A stretch of DNA of 64,000 bases from Anaeramoeba flamelloides (taxonomy: Eukaryota; Metamonada; Anaeramoebidae). The stretch spans positions 2,108,001 through 2,172,000 of the forward strand of contig JANTQA010000033.1 in assembly GCA_027625915.1 (NCBI GenBank). Direction: 5' to 3'. Under the pieces are notes generated by a model that ran no database searches, was not told the DNA's origin, and worked only from the letters and a program-made list of their open reading frames with translations. Positions 33,154-45,522 of this stretch are shown here, piece after piece. How positions within the stretch are numbered: the first letter of the stretch is position 1; each line of letters begins with the position of its first letter. A program made the translations under genes and the position numbers.

Positions 33154-34813
33154 CAAAAAATATTTTTTAATTGGATTAAAGATATTTCTCAAAAAAATAT
33201 TAAATTTATTAAAAAAAGAAATTTATTATTCATTCATAAATCTGGCGATGAAGGTATTCCACTTAATTATAGACCAATTTCAATTAATCAAACTCTCCCA
33301 AGATTTTTTCTTAAATTGTTATATGCCGGAATTCAAGATTCTTGGGACTTAGTTTCAAAAAACCAATTTGGATTTAAAAAAAAATTAGATACTAGAATTG
33401 CAGTTTTAAACTTATTGAATGAATATCAAAAAATAAAAAATAAATTTAAAAAAGAAAATATTTATATTGTTACAATAGATATACAAAAATGTTTTGATTC
33501 TATTCATCATTCACTTATTTATTATTCAATTAAAAAATTTATAAAAAATGAAATTATTGTAGAATATCTACTTGCTTATTACTCAAAAGAAGGAATTGGT
33601 GTTTACCAAGGAGATCCATTATCCCCTTTATTATTTGGATTTATTACTCATTTTCTCTTAGAAAAAATTAAATCACTAGCGTTACATGTTCAAATGTTTG
33701 CAGATGATCTGATTTTACTGATGAAAGGATCATTAATAGAAATAAATTTTCAATTACAAAAAATCTTTAAAATAATAAAAGATTTTGGAATGAATCCTAA
33801 TGATGATAAAACTAAAAAAACTTTAATTCCAAAAGAAATTTTATATCTTGGTATTTGGCTAGATAAAAAACTCATTTAAAATTTAACCTTGATAAAGTTA
33901 AGGTCAATTTTAAAAAGTTAATCAATATCTTACAACAAAAAAAATTTTTCTAATGGATTAAAAATTCAATTTTTTAAAGCTGTGTTACATAGCCAATTAT
34001 TATATGGTTTAGAAATATTTGATTTAACAAAAACAGATTTTAAAGATATTGATACTTGGATTAATAAAAAAATTACAAACTTTTTTATTAATCAACCCAC
34101 ACTCACCAAGGCTTATTTATAAAACTGAAGCAAAAATTGATCCCGTAAGGATAACGATATATAAAAGAAGATTTAAGTTAATTCAAAAAATTAAAAATCC
34201 TCCATTATGATGAATTAATTAATTATCTTCCTTTTAGAAAAAAAAGAATCAGAAAATATAAATTGGTACTCCAAAAATTTAAAACAATTGGAAAATGAAC
34301 TAGAAAATTTTAGAATTAAAAACTTAGAAAATAGTCCAAGTTGGAAAGTTCAAGAATATCTAAAAATAGTACAAATCAATAATACTATAAATAAGCAGCA
34401 AAGATATTTAAAATGGAAGGGCTCAACTTCAATTTTAAAACTCAGAAATTTTACAAATTACCTTAACAGGTACTCTTATGTTATGAATAAAAACAAATCA
34501 AAACTATGTGAATTATGTAAAAAAAATAAACAATTTAGATATTATTGAAGATTTAGACCATTTTCTATGGAACTGCTCAGCCTATGAAAATAATCGCAAA
34601 ATCTGGATATCTGAATTAAAAAAAAATTAATATATCTAATATATTAAATAATAATAATATTTCTAATATTATTATAAAAAAGGATTCAAACTCTTTATTA
34701 GCCTTAGTGGGTAATAAACTTATTTTTGAGTCTTTAATTAAATTCCTAAATAAAAATTTAGGAATTCGGGCAAATAAGAGGGGTCAATAACTCCTCCCTT
34801 AAATAATAAAAAA
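33154..34813 (+). mobile_element. 5'-truncated LINE (non-LTR retrotransposon) with reverse transcriptase
   Basis: About 1.66 kb between perfect target-site duplications, ending in a short A-tail. The open part (frame from about 33206 to 33879) encodes a reverse transcriptase: FIHKSGDEGIPLNYRPIS, palm motif A DIQKCFDSI, motif B GVYQGDPLSPLLF, motif C FADDLIL and LYLGIWL. Further on, in other frames, come a thumb/connection-like region and a CxxC...HxxxxC zinc motif (CELCKK, then DHFLWNC), typical of LINE C-termini. The endonuclease and the 5' end are missing. The body after 33879 needs at least two or three frame changes, so this copy is dead. Intact duplications argue for a fairly recent insertion. 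Confidence 0.88.
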
Positions 34814-34834
34814 AAAAAGTTTTGATATTTTTTC
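34814..34834 (+). repeat. right target-site duplication of the LINE
   Basis: Exact repeat of 33133-33153 immediately following the LINE A-tail (AATAATAAAAA). Together they mark the insertion point by target-primed reverse transcription. Confidence 0.85.
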
Positions 34835-35074
34835 ACTAATTTTTAGCTTATTTTTTTCTTTCCAGAAAAGAAAAGCTTAACACAATACAAGAACATTTGG
34901 TAAACAATATCGAATATGTTACGTGGTGTTGATCACAAAGATATAGCAACATTTTTTATATTTTTTCCAATATTTTTGCTTGAGAAAAATAACACAATTG
35001 TTGTAACTTTTTTGTGACTTAAGCATAAATATCATCAAAACGTATAATATTAATTTCAAAAATTAAATTGAATA

Positions 35075-35271
35075 CAGTCAGTTCCGCTTTTAAGACACAA
35101 ACTTTCAACAGAAATTAAGGAACAAAAAAATCTCAAATTAAAAAACAAAATTTTGAATTTTTTTTTTTCACAAATTATTTTACTAGAATTTGAATTTTGT
35201 GCCTTAATTTGAGACTTTTTTTGTCCCATAATTTTTGTTGAAAATTTGTATCTTTAAAGTGGAACTGACTG
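35075..35271. mobile_element. CAGTCAG MITE copy, 197 bp
   Basis: TA-flanked, ends CAGTCAGTTCCGCTTTTAAG and the inverted counterpart, exactly 197 bp. The arms are more diverged than in the 12-15 kb cluster. It lies between the LINE and duplicated segment B. Confidence 0.8.
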
Positions 35272-35289
35272 TATATAATAGATTTTTTT

Positions 35290-35960
35290 TTATTTTTAAT
35301 GGATTTATTGTCTTCACAAGTTAAATAACCAAAACGGAGTAAGAGTAATAATCCTTCTTATTTGTCAACAATTAAAAAAATAACATCAAACTCTAGTTGT
35401 GTTTTCTGTGAATTATACAGATGTGAGAAGAAGAATATGAAAAAAAGAAGGAAATATGCCAAAAAAATCTTTCTAATTAGTGATAGCATCAATAGATCAT
35501 TGAGAAAGCCTTTGAAAATATCTCACCTTCTTTCATCTTTCCTCAAATAAAGTAAGTTAATCTAAACAAACTAAAATTCTTTAAAGAGTGTAATGGGTTG
35601 GTAGTTTTATAAGAATTTTGGTTTCTGACAATTTAGAAAACACAACAATAGAATAGCAAACTATGCTTTACCTTTAGTAATAAATGTGTTTGAGCTCAAA
35701 GGATCGATAAATTTATTTGTCTACCAAATCAAAACCATAATAGAATTAAAACCATGGATCTGATCCTTGATTTAATTAAGTATCTTTTTTGATTTTTTTT
35801 TTATAATAATAACATTTTTTTCAAGAATCTGTTTTTTTGATCAAAAAAAATTTTCTTTGTAAAAATATTGATGAATTAGCCTTAAAGTAATCAACTATTT
35901 ATTCACAATTAATTTTTTAATCCCAATATTTTGACAATTATAAGCTATTTCCAATAAAGT
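35290..35960 (+). repeat. duplicated segment, copy B
   Basis: Direct-orientation partner of 31440-32330. Its frame at about 35362-35550 encodes SSCVFCELYRCEKKN followed by a basic stretch and KKIFLISDSINRSL, similar in spacing to copy A's SNCVFF...RCRKKK...NLIIGDNLAK. No recognised domain, no clear start, and no neighbouring exon found. Confidence 0.6.
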
Positions 35961-36964
35961 GGGGTAAATTTATTTTAAAATATATCTTTTAAACACAATC
36001 GTAAAAAAAGTATTTGAACATCCAAAATAATTAACTACAATTTATAGATTATTGATAATAATTCAATTCGTTTCATTGTATTGTATTAACCCAAGTAAAG
36101 ATATTAAATTTTTTGATCTTGATTTTATCTGATATTTTTTAGAGGTGAAAATTTGTGTTTATAATTTTCTTTTTGTTTGAAAAAACCGTTTTCATAACTT
36201 GTTAAATCTCAACAAAATTTCAAATAGAATTGAAAACATGTAACTGTTTTTTTTTGTTTAAAAAATCATTTGCACCCTTTTCATATTTCCAGTTTTTTAT
36301 TGTTGTTTGTAGTATATTGTTTTCTCCAAAAAAAGGTGTTATTTTTTTTTTCATTTTTTGAAAATATTTCATCCAACTTATTTTAAAATAAATACCTTAG
36401 TCATTGATTCAATCGGTATTAATATTAAACTTAATTTGATATCATCAATTAATGGATACTACCACCAAAAAAGATGATTTTTTATGAAATGTAAAAAAAA
36501 ATGCCACACTTTTTTGGAAATACCTTAATGATTTTTAGACTTTTTTCACTGTGTAAATAGAATATCCTGATTTGTATAACCTTATCACGTATATTATTGA
36601 TTATCATGATTTTCTAAAATATCACGATTTTTCTAGAGATAATCGTGATTATTGTAAGCTTTATGGCAAATTAAAAGAGATACCATCAAAACCTCTATTA
36701 TTTCCAGCCTAATCAAAAAGAGTTTATTTTTTTTTCTCTCAAAATTACTCAAAATAAAAACTCCTTTTATCTCTGTATTAATTTTCAAAGTACATAAGAT
36801 GAAACAAAATAAAAACATAATTTAAATTTTTTTTTTTTTATTAGAAAAATTTGTATATATATATATTATCTTAAATAATAATACATGTGGTTCGATAAAA
36901 ATAAAGAAAATATATGAATGGACCTAAATAAAAAAAGGTTGAAATATATCTATGAAAATTTTTT
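35961..36964. other. gene-free AT-rich stretch
   Basis: The 3' flank of the 1414-residue gene. No coding sequence seen. Around 36575-36660 are several ATCACGATT/AATCGTGAT motifs, also present near 32265-32340, suggesting that the A/B duplication extends further in a degraded state. Confidence 0.5.
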
Positions 36965-39137
36965 TTAGTTTTTTTTTGGGAAATGTTGAACAATATTTTT
37001 CTTTGTTTGAATTTTAATAATTTTTTTTTGTGGTTCAATTAAATCGTGAAATATATTACCATCATTTTTAATTGTCAAAACTCTTTTTCTTGTCGAAGCA
37101 TTTATTAAATCATTGAATTGTTTTGTTTGTTTTGAATTTGGATGGTTAGAAAAAGGCGAAATATTTTGATTGATTGATGTGTTTGAATCAAAATTAGGTT
37201 TTTCATTATTTGGTAAAAAACTTAGATATTGGTTTCTTTGAAAGGTTAAATTTTTTTGAGGTGGCGTATTTGAAAAGTTATTTCTTTGATTAATTTTTGA
37301 TTGATGGATACGATGCTTACTATATTTTTGATTTCCATAATTCCTAAATTTTTGCTGTGAATTATTTGAATAGAAATCCGATTTATTATATTTTTTTGAA
37401 TAATTATCATATTTTCTCTTAACAAAAGTTTGATTATTAATTTGTATATTAGAGTTTTGTCTTAAATTAATAACATTTTCAGACCCATAATAAATATTAA
37501 GATTACCGCTGCCAATATTACTATTATTCTTATTATTATTATCATTTAATAAATTACTATTTCTATTTGGATTATTATTTGTTGGCTGTTGTGAAACAGG
37601 TTTTATTGAGATTATTTGTTTATTGATCACTTGCTTTTTTTGAAAATCATTATTGTTATTTATTGTTTTGGGGCTGCCTTGAATATTAAATCCATTTTTT
37701 TCTTGTTGTTGTATAAGCTTTTGCAATTGAGCTTGAATTATTTTTTTTTGTTCTTTAATATCCTGATATTCATTGTTTTCTATTCCTTCGTTTTTGTATT
37801 TGCTAAAGTTTGTTGTATTCAACAAATTATTTTGCAATTTTTTTGCATCAATGCCACTATTAATACTACCACTACTACTACTACGATTAATGCTATCACG
37901 ACCACTACCACTACCGCTGCCACTGCCACCACTAATATCATTACTGCGAATATTACTATTGCTACCATTAACAATGTTTTTATTGATAGTTATTTTCTGT
38001 TTTTCATTCGAATAATTTAATGGTGGCTTTGGATAAATTTCATATTCAAATTGACCCATAATTTGATAAATAAAAAAATCAATTATTGCTTTTCTTTCCT
38101 TGGGCTTGTCATTTGCTTCTCCTTGTTTCAACGAATTATTTTTTTGAATTAAATCAGAATAATTATTATTACCTGTATTTTCATTTTCATTTTCATTTCC
38201 ATTTTCATTAAAATTTGAAAGGTTTTCATTTTTCTCAGTTTTAATTATTTCCATATTTTCTTTTTTTGTATCAAAAATTAAAATTTTTGATGTCAAGTTT
38301 TCATTTTTATTTGCCATTTCCACAGAGGAGGATTCTGAAGATAAATTCTTATCATCATTTTGGATATTTTTATTAATCATCGTTATGCGATCTTTTGTTA
38401 ATTGCTTATTTTTTCGTTTTTTTTTTTCTTCTTCTTCTTCAATATTTAATTTCATTTTTGCTCTTAATGCGCTATCAATTTTTTTTAAAGAATTTTCCAA
38501 ATCAAATTCATCAATTTTTTGAAACCATTCTAAAAAATATGGCTGTAAAATGGTGAAGTTTTCCCTTTCCTGATCATCATAATCAAAATTATGATAAATA
38601 TTTTTTGTTATTGTTTTTTTTTCTGTCAACGAATCACCAATTGATTTTAAAATTATTTTATCAATTTGATATTTCTTTTGATTAAAACGATAAAAGATAT
38701 TTGATATGTTTTTTTCAAAATTTATTTTATTCGATTCAAATTCATCTAATAATTCCAGAAATTTTAATTGTTTTTTCTTTTCAAAATCTTTAATAAAATC
38801 TGTCAAATCATTTGTGTTATCCATAATTTTGTCAATAATTTCATCGCTGTCTGGAATTTTCATTTTTGAGAATAATCCTTCTTCTTTTTTTTGAATATTT
38901 TGATCTTTTTCTTGAAAATCAATATCAATTTCATTTAAGCCAAACGGCAAAGATATGAAATTTTGGAATTTTTTTTTTTGATTTTTTTCATCTTTACATT
39001 TTTTTTGTAATAATAATTTCAAAAAGGTTATTTCATTTTTTGGATCATAATATTTTTTATTTTTTTCATTTTCACCAAATCTTGATTCTTCATTTTCATC
39101 ATGACTTTGAAATTGTTCTTCTGCTGTCATTGTTGTG

Positions 39138-39168
<31 letters not shown>

Positions 39169-41209
39169 CTTTTTCTACTACTACTTTATCGAACTTATTT
39201 TCAAAATCATTTAATCTCTTGTTATATAAAGAATAATCGGGATTGGAATTATCTTTATTTTGTTCATTATTATTATATTGCTGATCAAAAAATAATTGTT
39301 TGTTATCATCAATTGGAATATTAGAATAATTATTTCTATTATTATTAAAAGAATATCTCTCTCTTGAATTGGGGTTTGAAATGTTATCCAAAGAATGGTT
39401 ATTAGGATTTATGGAAATAATTTTTGGATTTGTATTATTTAAATTGGAAATATAATCTTTTAAATCTTCTTTTTCTTTGCTATAGTCATTTTTTAATTGA
39501 TTTGAATTTTTAGAAATTTTATCTTTTAACCAAGATTGGTATCCCGAAGTTAATGAATTTTTTATTAAATTATTGTTTCTGTTATTGCTTTGGTTATTGC
39601 TGTTTCTGCTATTATAATAATAATTGTGGTTATTGGTTAATTTTGGATTATTTGTAATTAGTGAATTATTTTTCAATTGGATTAAATTCGAATGGTCTTT
39701 TAGATTTTGTTTTTTATTATTATTTTGAAACATTGATTTCTTGGTTTCATTTGAATTACGAAAATAAGAAATCATTCTTGAATTTCGTTTCGGCTTTCTA
39801 TATGACGCTTTTTGTCTCCCTCTTGGGTAAGCTCTATTATTTTGTTGAAAATTATTTGGGATTTGACCTACATTACTTTTATTTAAACCAATCCCAGAGA
39901 CGGTTTGAATAAAAGGTGGGTTTGTCTTTTTATCATTCTTTGTTAATTCAAGAGAGTATTTTTCTGTTTGTTTTTCATTTGGTGAGACTTTCAAATTGTC
40001 TTTGTTCATTGATGTTGTGTTTTGGAAGAAACTTTCATGTTCTTGTGATAAAGATAATAATTGTTGTCGTTGTTGCAGTAATTTTTGTTTTTGATCCTGA
40101 AGCCTTCGTTTTTGTTCTTCTCTTCGTTGTTGTTGCTTTCTTGTTCTTATTTCTTGTAATTCTTGAGTTCTGTCTTGTTGAAATTCAAAATCCGTGAGAT
40201 CTGATTGTGGTTGTGTATGATCAATAATCGGTTGGATTCTTGATGTTGATGATTGCTGTCGCTGTTGTGATTGTTGTTGTTGTTGTTGTTGTTGATTTGT
40301 GTTATTTTGTTGCCGTGATTGTTGTTGTTGGGATTGTTGTTGAGGTTTCTGTGAGTTGTTTGATGTTTGCCCTTGTGTGGGTGATACAGATCTTTGTCTA
40401 GATTGTGATGAATTGTTGTTGTTATTTAGAATTAAATGGTTATCTACCAATGTAAAACTAAGAATTTGCTCATCATTGATTTGGCAAATTTGAGAACAAT
40501 CATGTGTTGGTTGTCTTCCTGTTTTAAGGGTCATTCCTGTCCATCTTTTGGATCTGTTTTTCTCAGGATTAAAAGTCTTTTTTTGGATGCTTTTTTCTAA
40601 TCCTTTTGTTTTAAATACAGAGAACAATTGTTGTGATTTTACTTTTTTGGAATGTTGATTAGTGGAATTTGTGTTGTAATCAATTGAAGCAAAATCAAAA
40701 GAAAGTTTATTTAAAAGTAAATTAGGAGTTAAAGGTAGGTTATGATTTGAATTTATTTTCTTTTTCTTTTCCTTTTCCTTTTCCTTTTCCTTTTTCTTAT
40801 TCTTTTTCTTTTTCTTTTTCATTTTGTTTTGATTTTTGATTTTGATTTTTTTTTTGTTTTTGTTTTGAATTTTTGTTACTTTTTGTTGTGTTTGATTGCG
40901 AAGAGTGAAAAACCTTTGCCCGTTTTTTAAAAAAATTAACCTCAACATTTCCTCAAAGGGAAGGTATCTTATTGAAATTGTAATCTTTGATCCATGATAT
41001 TCAAGATTTTTCAGAGTTGTTATTAGATTTGGGCATGTCTTACATAAAAAGATTTTGCCACATCCTTTTTCAAAAGGTGAAAGAATTGAAAATCTGAAAG
41101 GAAGAGCGATAACAAGAACCTTTAAGAAGATTTTTTCAGTGTAAACCCCACAGATTTTACATTTGTTTCCTTTTTTATTTTTTATTTGGTTGGTTTTCTT
41201 TTGTTTCAT
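36965..41209 (-). CDS. large low-complexity protein with N-terminal Cys cluster, function unknown
   Basis: 1414 residues in one open frame from an ATG at 41209; I do not recognise the family. Residues 17-59 hold five cysteines (C17xxC20, C50, C56xxC59), with KCKICG and GCGKIFLCKTC suggesting a small zinc-binding unit. Lysine-rich (115-155), glutamine-rich (about 285-390), asparagine-rich, poly-Glu and Gly/Ser repeat tracts follow. A segment around residues 785-950 (KMKIPDSDEIIDKIMD, LKFLELLDEFESNK, YFLEWFQKIDEFDLEN) looks helical and non-repetitive and may be the conserved core. A conserved-looking patch KAIIDFFIYQIMGQFEYEIYP lies near 1040-1060. The long uninterrupted frame despite such tracts argues for a real gene. 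A nuclear or RNA-granule scaffold is only a guess. Confidence 0.75.
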
Positions 41210-41425
41210 TATTATGTTTGGAAAAACAAAATAAAATTTCTATCAATAAAAAAGAAAAAATGAAAAAATGAGACTTTTAAAAGAAAATAATAACAATTTG
41301 GGAAAGATTATATCAAAGTTGTAAGACACAAAATTCATAACCAGTAGTGTAAAAGTGTACAAAAAGGGGACAGCTACTTTCCATAAAACTAAAAATAATT
41401 TTTATCAGATTGAAATAATTAGCTA

Positions 41426-42827
41426 CACTACAAGGAAAATTTAAATACCAAAAATGAAAGTTAGCCAAAACTATACATTGGATTTAAGTTATACTTCTTT
41501 TCTAAATTATTTTTTCAAAGTTATCATAATTTTATGTAATAAAAAAGGGATAGCTATTAAACTCATGAAAATCTGAATACCCCCTTTTTCAAAAATACTG
41601 ACTTTTGAAAAAAACACCTATTTTCAGGGTATTTTTTTATTAGAAAAAGTTGAAATGAATTAATTTTTGATTGAACATTAAGATTGAAAAAAGAATATAT
41701 GTTAAAGCAATTTGCAGAAAACAATAGGGAATGTATATAAAAACTCAAACATGGAAAAAAATAAAATGATAAAAAATATTCCAAAAACAGATAAAAAATC
41801 AGATTTTCAATTTAATTGAGCAATATCTTTTGATTGAAATATTTTGTGCTATTTTCAAATTGAAAAATATGTTTCCTTTTATACTATTAAAAAAATACTT
41901 GAAAATTATCTCTCTATTAAGTCAATTAAAAAATTCAAAAAATTTTACTTTTAAAAATGAAAAAAATATTACTGAAAAATTTCATTTTTTTTTCAATTCC
42001 TATTAATATCTATTAAAGTTGTAAACCTCATTGAAAATTGTTATTTATAATAATGTTTATTATATGAGTGTATTTCAAAAAATACAAAATTTAGAGATTT
42101 TTTTTTGAAAAAATTTTCCTTGTACACTACAAGGAAAATTTAAATACCGAAAATTAAAGTTAGCCAAAACTATACATTGGATTTAAGTTATACTTCTTTT
42201 ATAAATTATTTTTTCAAAGTTATCATAATTTTATGTAATAAACAAAGGATAGCCTATAAAATCATGAAAATCTGAATACCCCCCTTTTCAAAAAATACCG
42301 ACTTTTGAAAAAAACACCTATTTTCAGGGTATTTTTTTATTGGAAAAAGTTGAAATGAATTAATTTTTGATTGAACATTAAGATTGAAAAAAGAATATAT
42401 GTTAAAGCAATTTGCAGAAAAAAACCTGGAATGTATATAAAAACTCAAACATGGAAAAAAATAAAATGATAAAAAATATTCAAAAAACAGATAAAAAATC
42501 AGATTTTCAATTCAATTTAGCAATATCTTTTGATTGAAATATTTTGTGCTATTTTCAAATTGAAAAATATGTTTCCTTTTAGACCATTAAAAAAATACTT
42601 GAAAATTATCTCTCTACTAAGTCAATTAAAAAATTCAAAAATTTTACAATTAAAAATGAAAAAAATATTACTGAAAAATTTCATTTTTTTTTTTCAATTC
42701 CTATTAATATCTATTAAAGTTGTAAACCTCATTGAAAATTGTTATTTATAATAATGTTTATTATATGAGTGTATTTCAAAAATACAAAATTTAGAGATTT
42801 TTTTTTGAAAAAATTTTCCTTGTAGTG
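41426..42827. mobile_element. tandem dimer of a 0.7-kb TIR element (CACTACAAGG ends)
   Basis: Two direct copies with a 699-bp period (41426-42124 and 42125-42827), nearly identical by eye. The outer ends are inverted: CACTACAAGGAAAATTT at left and AAATTTTCCTTGTAGTG at right. TA lies immediately outside both ends. At the internal junction the first copy lacks the terminal TAGTG, leaving CCTTG-TA-CACTACAAGG. Both units are non-coding. The TIR resembles CACTA-type ends, but the TA flanks favour a Tc1/mariner-type element. Confidence 0.8.
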
Positions 42828-42846
42828 TAGTGAACTTTTAGAAAAA

Positions 42847-43320
42847 CTATTTACCAGATGAGAAAAAAAGTGAAAATAAAAAAAAAAAAAAAAAAAGTGA
42901 AAAAATGTTTTTTAATTGGGAACCGTAATAAAACCTGAAAACATAGAGCAAGATCAATTAATAAAAGAAAAAGCAAATGATAAAAGACCAAATGGATGAT
43001 TCAACACAATAAAAGTTTTTAAAAAGAGATCTTTTTGGTTGTGAGTTTTTCTTTGGTTTATTGATCATTCAAAATTTGTTGAAAAAATTGACTTTTTTTT
43101 GAGATTCTCCAAAACTGGTCATCGTATTTGATTAATCAAGGAGATTTAAATTGATTTTGTTGATTCTATTGAAAATAATATAATGGATTATTCTTTGAAG
43201 TTAATTTTTTTCTTTCATTTATTTGATTTTACTTTTCGTTTCCATGCTCTATTTAGTTTCCCAATTAAAAAACCTTTTTTCATTTTTTTTTTTTTTTTTT
43301 CACTTTTTTTCCCAAATGGC
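42847..43320. repeat. foldback element with long inverted arms
   Basis: The left arm (about 42850-42990: GAAAAAAAGTGAAA, TTTTTTAATTGGGAA, CATAGAGCAAG) and the right arm (about 43180-43320, its complement: GAAAAAAAGTGAAA, TTTTTTAATTGGGAA, ATAGAGCATGG) flank a loop of about 190 bp. It begins right after the tandem TIR pair. No coding sequence. Confidence 0.6.
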
Positions 43321-44281
43321 TAGCCTAGTTATTTAAAAAACAACATATTTCGAATGTCTTTTGCTTAAAAACTGTGTGAGAAATAAATTTTTAAATAGAA
43401 GACTGTAAATTGTTCTACTGTTAAGTAGTCTTCGAATTTTCTATTTTCTCGTCGGTTAGATCCTAAACCCCATTTCACTCAAAGCGCCCAGCAAAAAATG
43501 AAAAAGTCGCTTTATTTTTAAGAATCGAATAAACTTGGATTGTTTAGAAATACGAGTAATAATAAACTTCGTATTGGGGTTGATAATCATAAAAGAAATC
43601 CCCGTTCTAACCTTAAATTAAAAAACAAAAAATGTTAAAAAAAATTTTTGGGACCTTTTCATTGGAACGCCTCGTAGGAAATTCTCAATTTCTTTAGGAA
43701 ATTAAAATTGTTAACAATCATATTTTTTACTTGTAAATGTATGAATTTTAAAAGAAAATACAAAACCTCACTTTTCTTAGTGTAAATTTGGAGTTTCAAA
43801 TTTAATTTTTTAAAAATAATAAAAAAGAAAAGAAGAAAAAAAAAAAAAAAATTTGTAAAATGAGAAAAAATGATTTTGATCTAAAAATTGAAATTTTAGT
43901 TTGAGAAGAATAATGAATTAAACTCATAGAATGTATTCCATTTCTTCAATAAAACTGGGCCTCTTTGAGTGAAAAAGAGTTTATGTATTTTTTTTATTTG
44001 TAAATTAAATTTTTTATTATTTATTATCATTATTAATGATTTTTTTGTTATTTGTATTTTTGTGATTTAGGATCAGACGAATTTTTTTTTTTTTTACCTA
44101 ATTTTGAATTTTCAAGTCTTGAAATTGATGAATCTTTACTTTTTATTTATTTGAATTTTTTCAATCAAAGATAAGTGCAGTTTCATAATACCATTTAAAG
44201 TATCTATCCTCTCCTTAAACTCGTGGCAAATCCAGGATGAGTGATTAGAAACTTAAAGGAACTACAAGCTTGATAAAATTC
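43321..44281. other. gene-free AT-rich stretch
   Basis: No coding sequence or clear repeat. A slightly more GC-balanced patch at about 43440-43500 has no tRNA-like cloverleaf or rRNA similarity that I can see. Confidence 0.5.
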
Positions 44282-44819
44282 TAAACCCCAATTCAAAATT
44301 TTTAACACACCAAAATTCAATTTGTAAAGAAAAAAACTTATTTAATCAATTCAAGAAGATTTACCAAATTAGAACCATTCACTAATTGAAATTTTAACAC
44401 TTCTTCATAAATTACAATACTCAAAAAACAATAAATAAATAATTATCAATACAAATAAATGAAGGGTGTGTTAAAAATTTTGGAGAGAGCAAAACAAAAA
44501 AAATACATTAGTAAATATGTTGAAATTCTATTAGGATTATTGATCGATCAAATGGTTAGATACTACCAACTAATTTTATTTGAGTTCTTCTATTTGGAAC
44601 AACTTGACTTTAACCATAATATCAATTGTTCAAAAAATTTTTGATCCAACGAAACAAATTACGTAATTCAAACAATGAAATCAAAACAAAAATTAAAAAG
44701 ATGAAAAAATAATTTTCATATTTTACAAAAATCAAAATTATCTCCAATTTCAATGAAATTGTATTATTGTGATTGTTTGGAAGGTTTTAGCTGTGTGGAA
44801 AATTTTGAATTTTAGTTTA
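44282..44819 (-). mobile_element. TIR element D1, copy c, inverted and uninterrupted
   Basis: 538 bp, ends TAAACCCCAATTCAAAATTT (left) and the complement of TAAACTAAAATTCAAAATTT (right). The reverse complement aligns with D1a and D1b. It preserves the site near 44620-44630 where D1b holds a MITE. Confidence 0.65.
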
Positions 44820-45522
44820 TGATATTTCAAAATTTTCTTATACTCAGCAGTATATTTTCCATTTTACAAAAGTAGGTACAACAAAAAAATGGTAACTTAA
44901 AATTGTTTAATTTAGGAACAAAAATAAGAATAAAGAAAAAAGACAAAGAATTGATTTATTAATGGTTTTAATTTAATAGAAGAAAACTTTCTATTTTTTC
45001 CATTAAATCGAAAATAATAAAGAAAAATTATTTTTCAACTTAAAAGAGTAAAAATAAAAAGAAAGAGAGAAACGAATTCCCATTTGACGAAAAATTAAAA
45101 TTCCAAAGCAATTGGTTAATGGGAATAATAATAGGTTTTAGTAACAACTAAATTTCTTTTAAATTATGAATTTACCTCTTTGAGTATGCAAATTACTTAA
45201 CATTTGTGAAAAAGAATAATATTTTGTAAAATTATTGTTCTTCAAATCAACCAACTTTTTTTTATATTTTTATGAAAAAAAACAATTCAAAATTCTTTAC
45301 AAAAAGAAATATTCTATTTGAGATAATTTTCTTTAAATTTGATATTTAATTAATTGAATCGTCAACTATTTTAAAATTATATTATTTATTTTTGAATAAT
45401 AATTGTTTATTTCCTGGTCATTACAAAATTAAATTTCTCAAAAATTATTATTTAAAGAATATATTTCCACAAAAACAGAAACTACATAAACAGTGCACAC
45501 TCCAAGATTAACTAAAATAAAG

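Noticed and set aside
37616-38020. Thr/Ile- and Leu-rich plus-strand open frames opposite the 1414-residue gene
   Set aside because: Antisense shadows of Asn/Gly/Ser repeat codons; no independent protein features.
41426-42827. Classification of the tandem element as a CACTA (EnSpm) transposon from its CACTACAAGG ends
   Set aside because: CACTA elements make 3-bp duplications; here a TA flanks both ends, which fits TA-targeting elements better. The resemblance may be chance.
43440-43500. Possible tRNA in a less AT-rich patch
   Set aside because: No cloverleaf arms, T-loop GTTCRANNC or acceptor stem can be formed.
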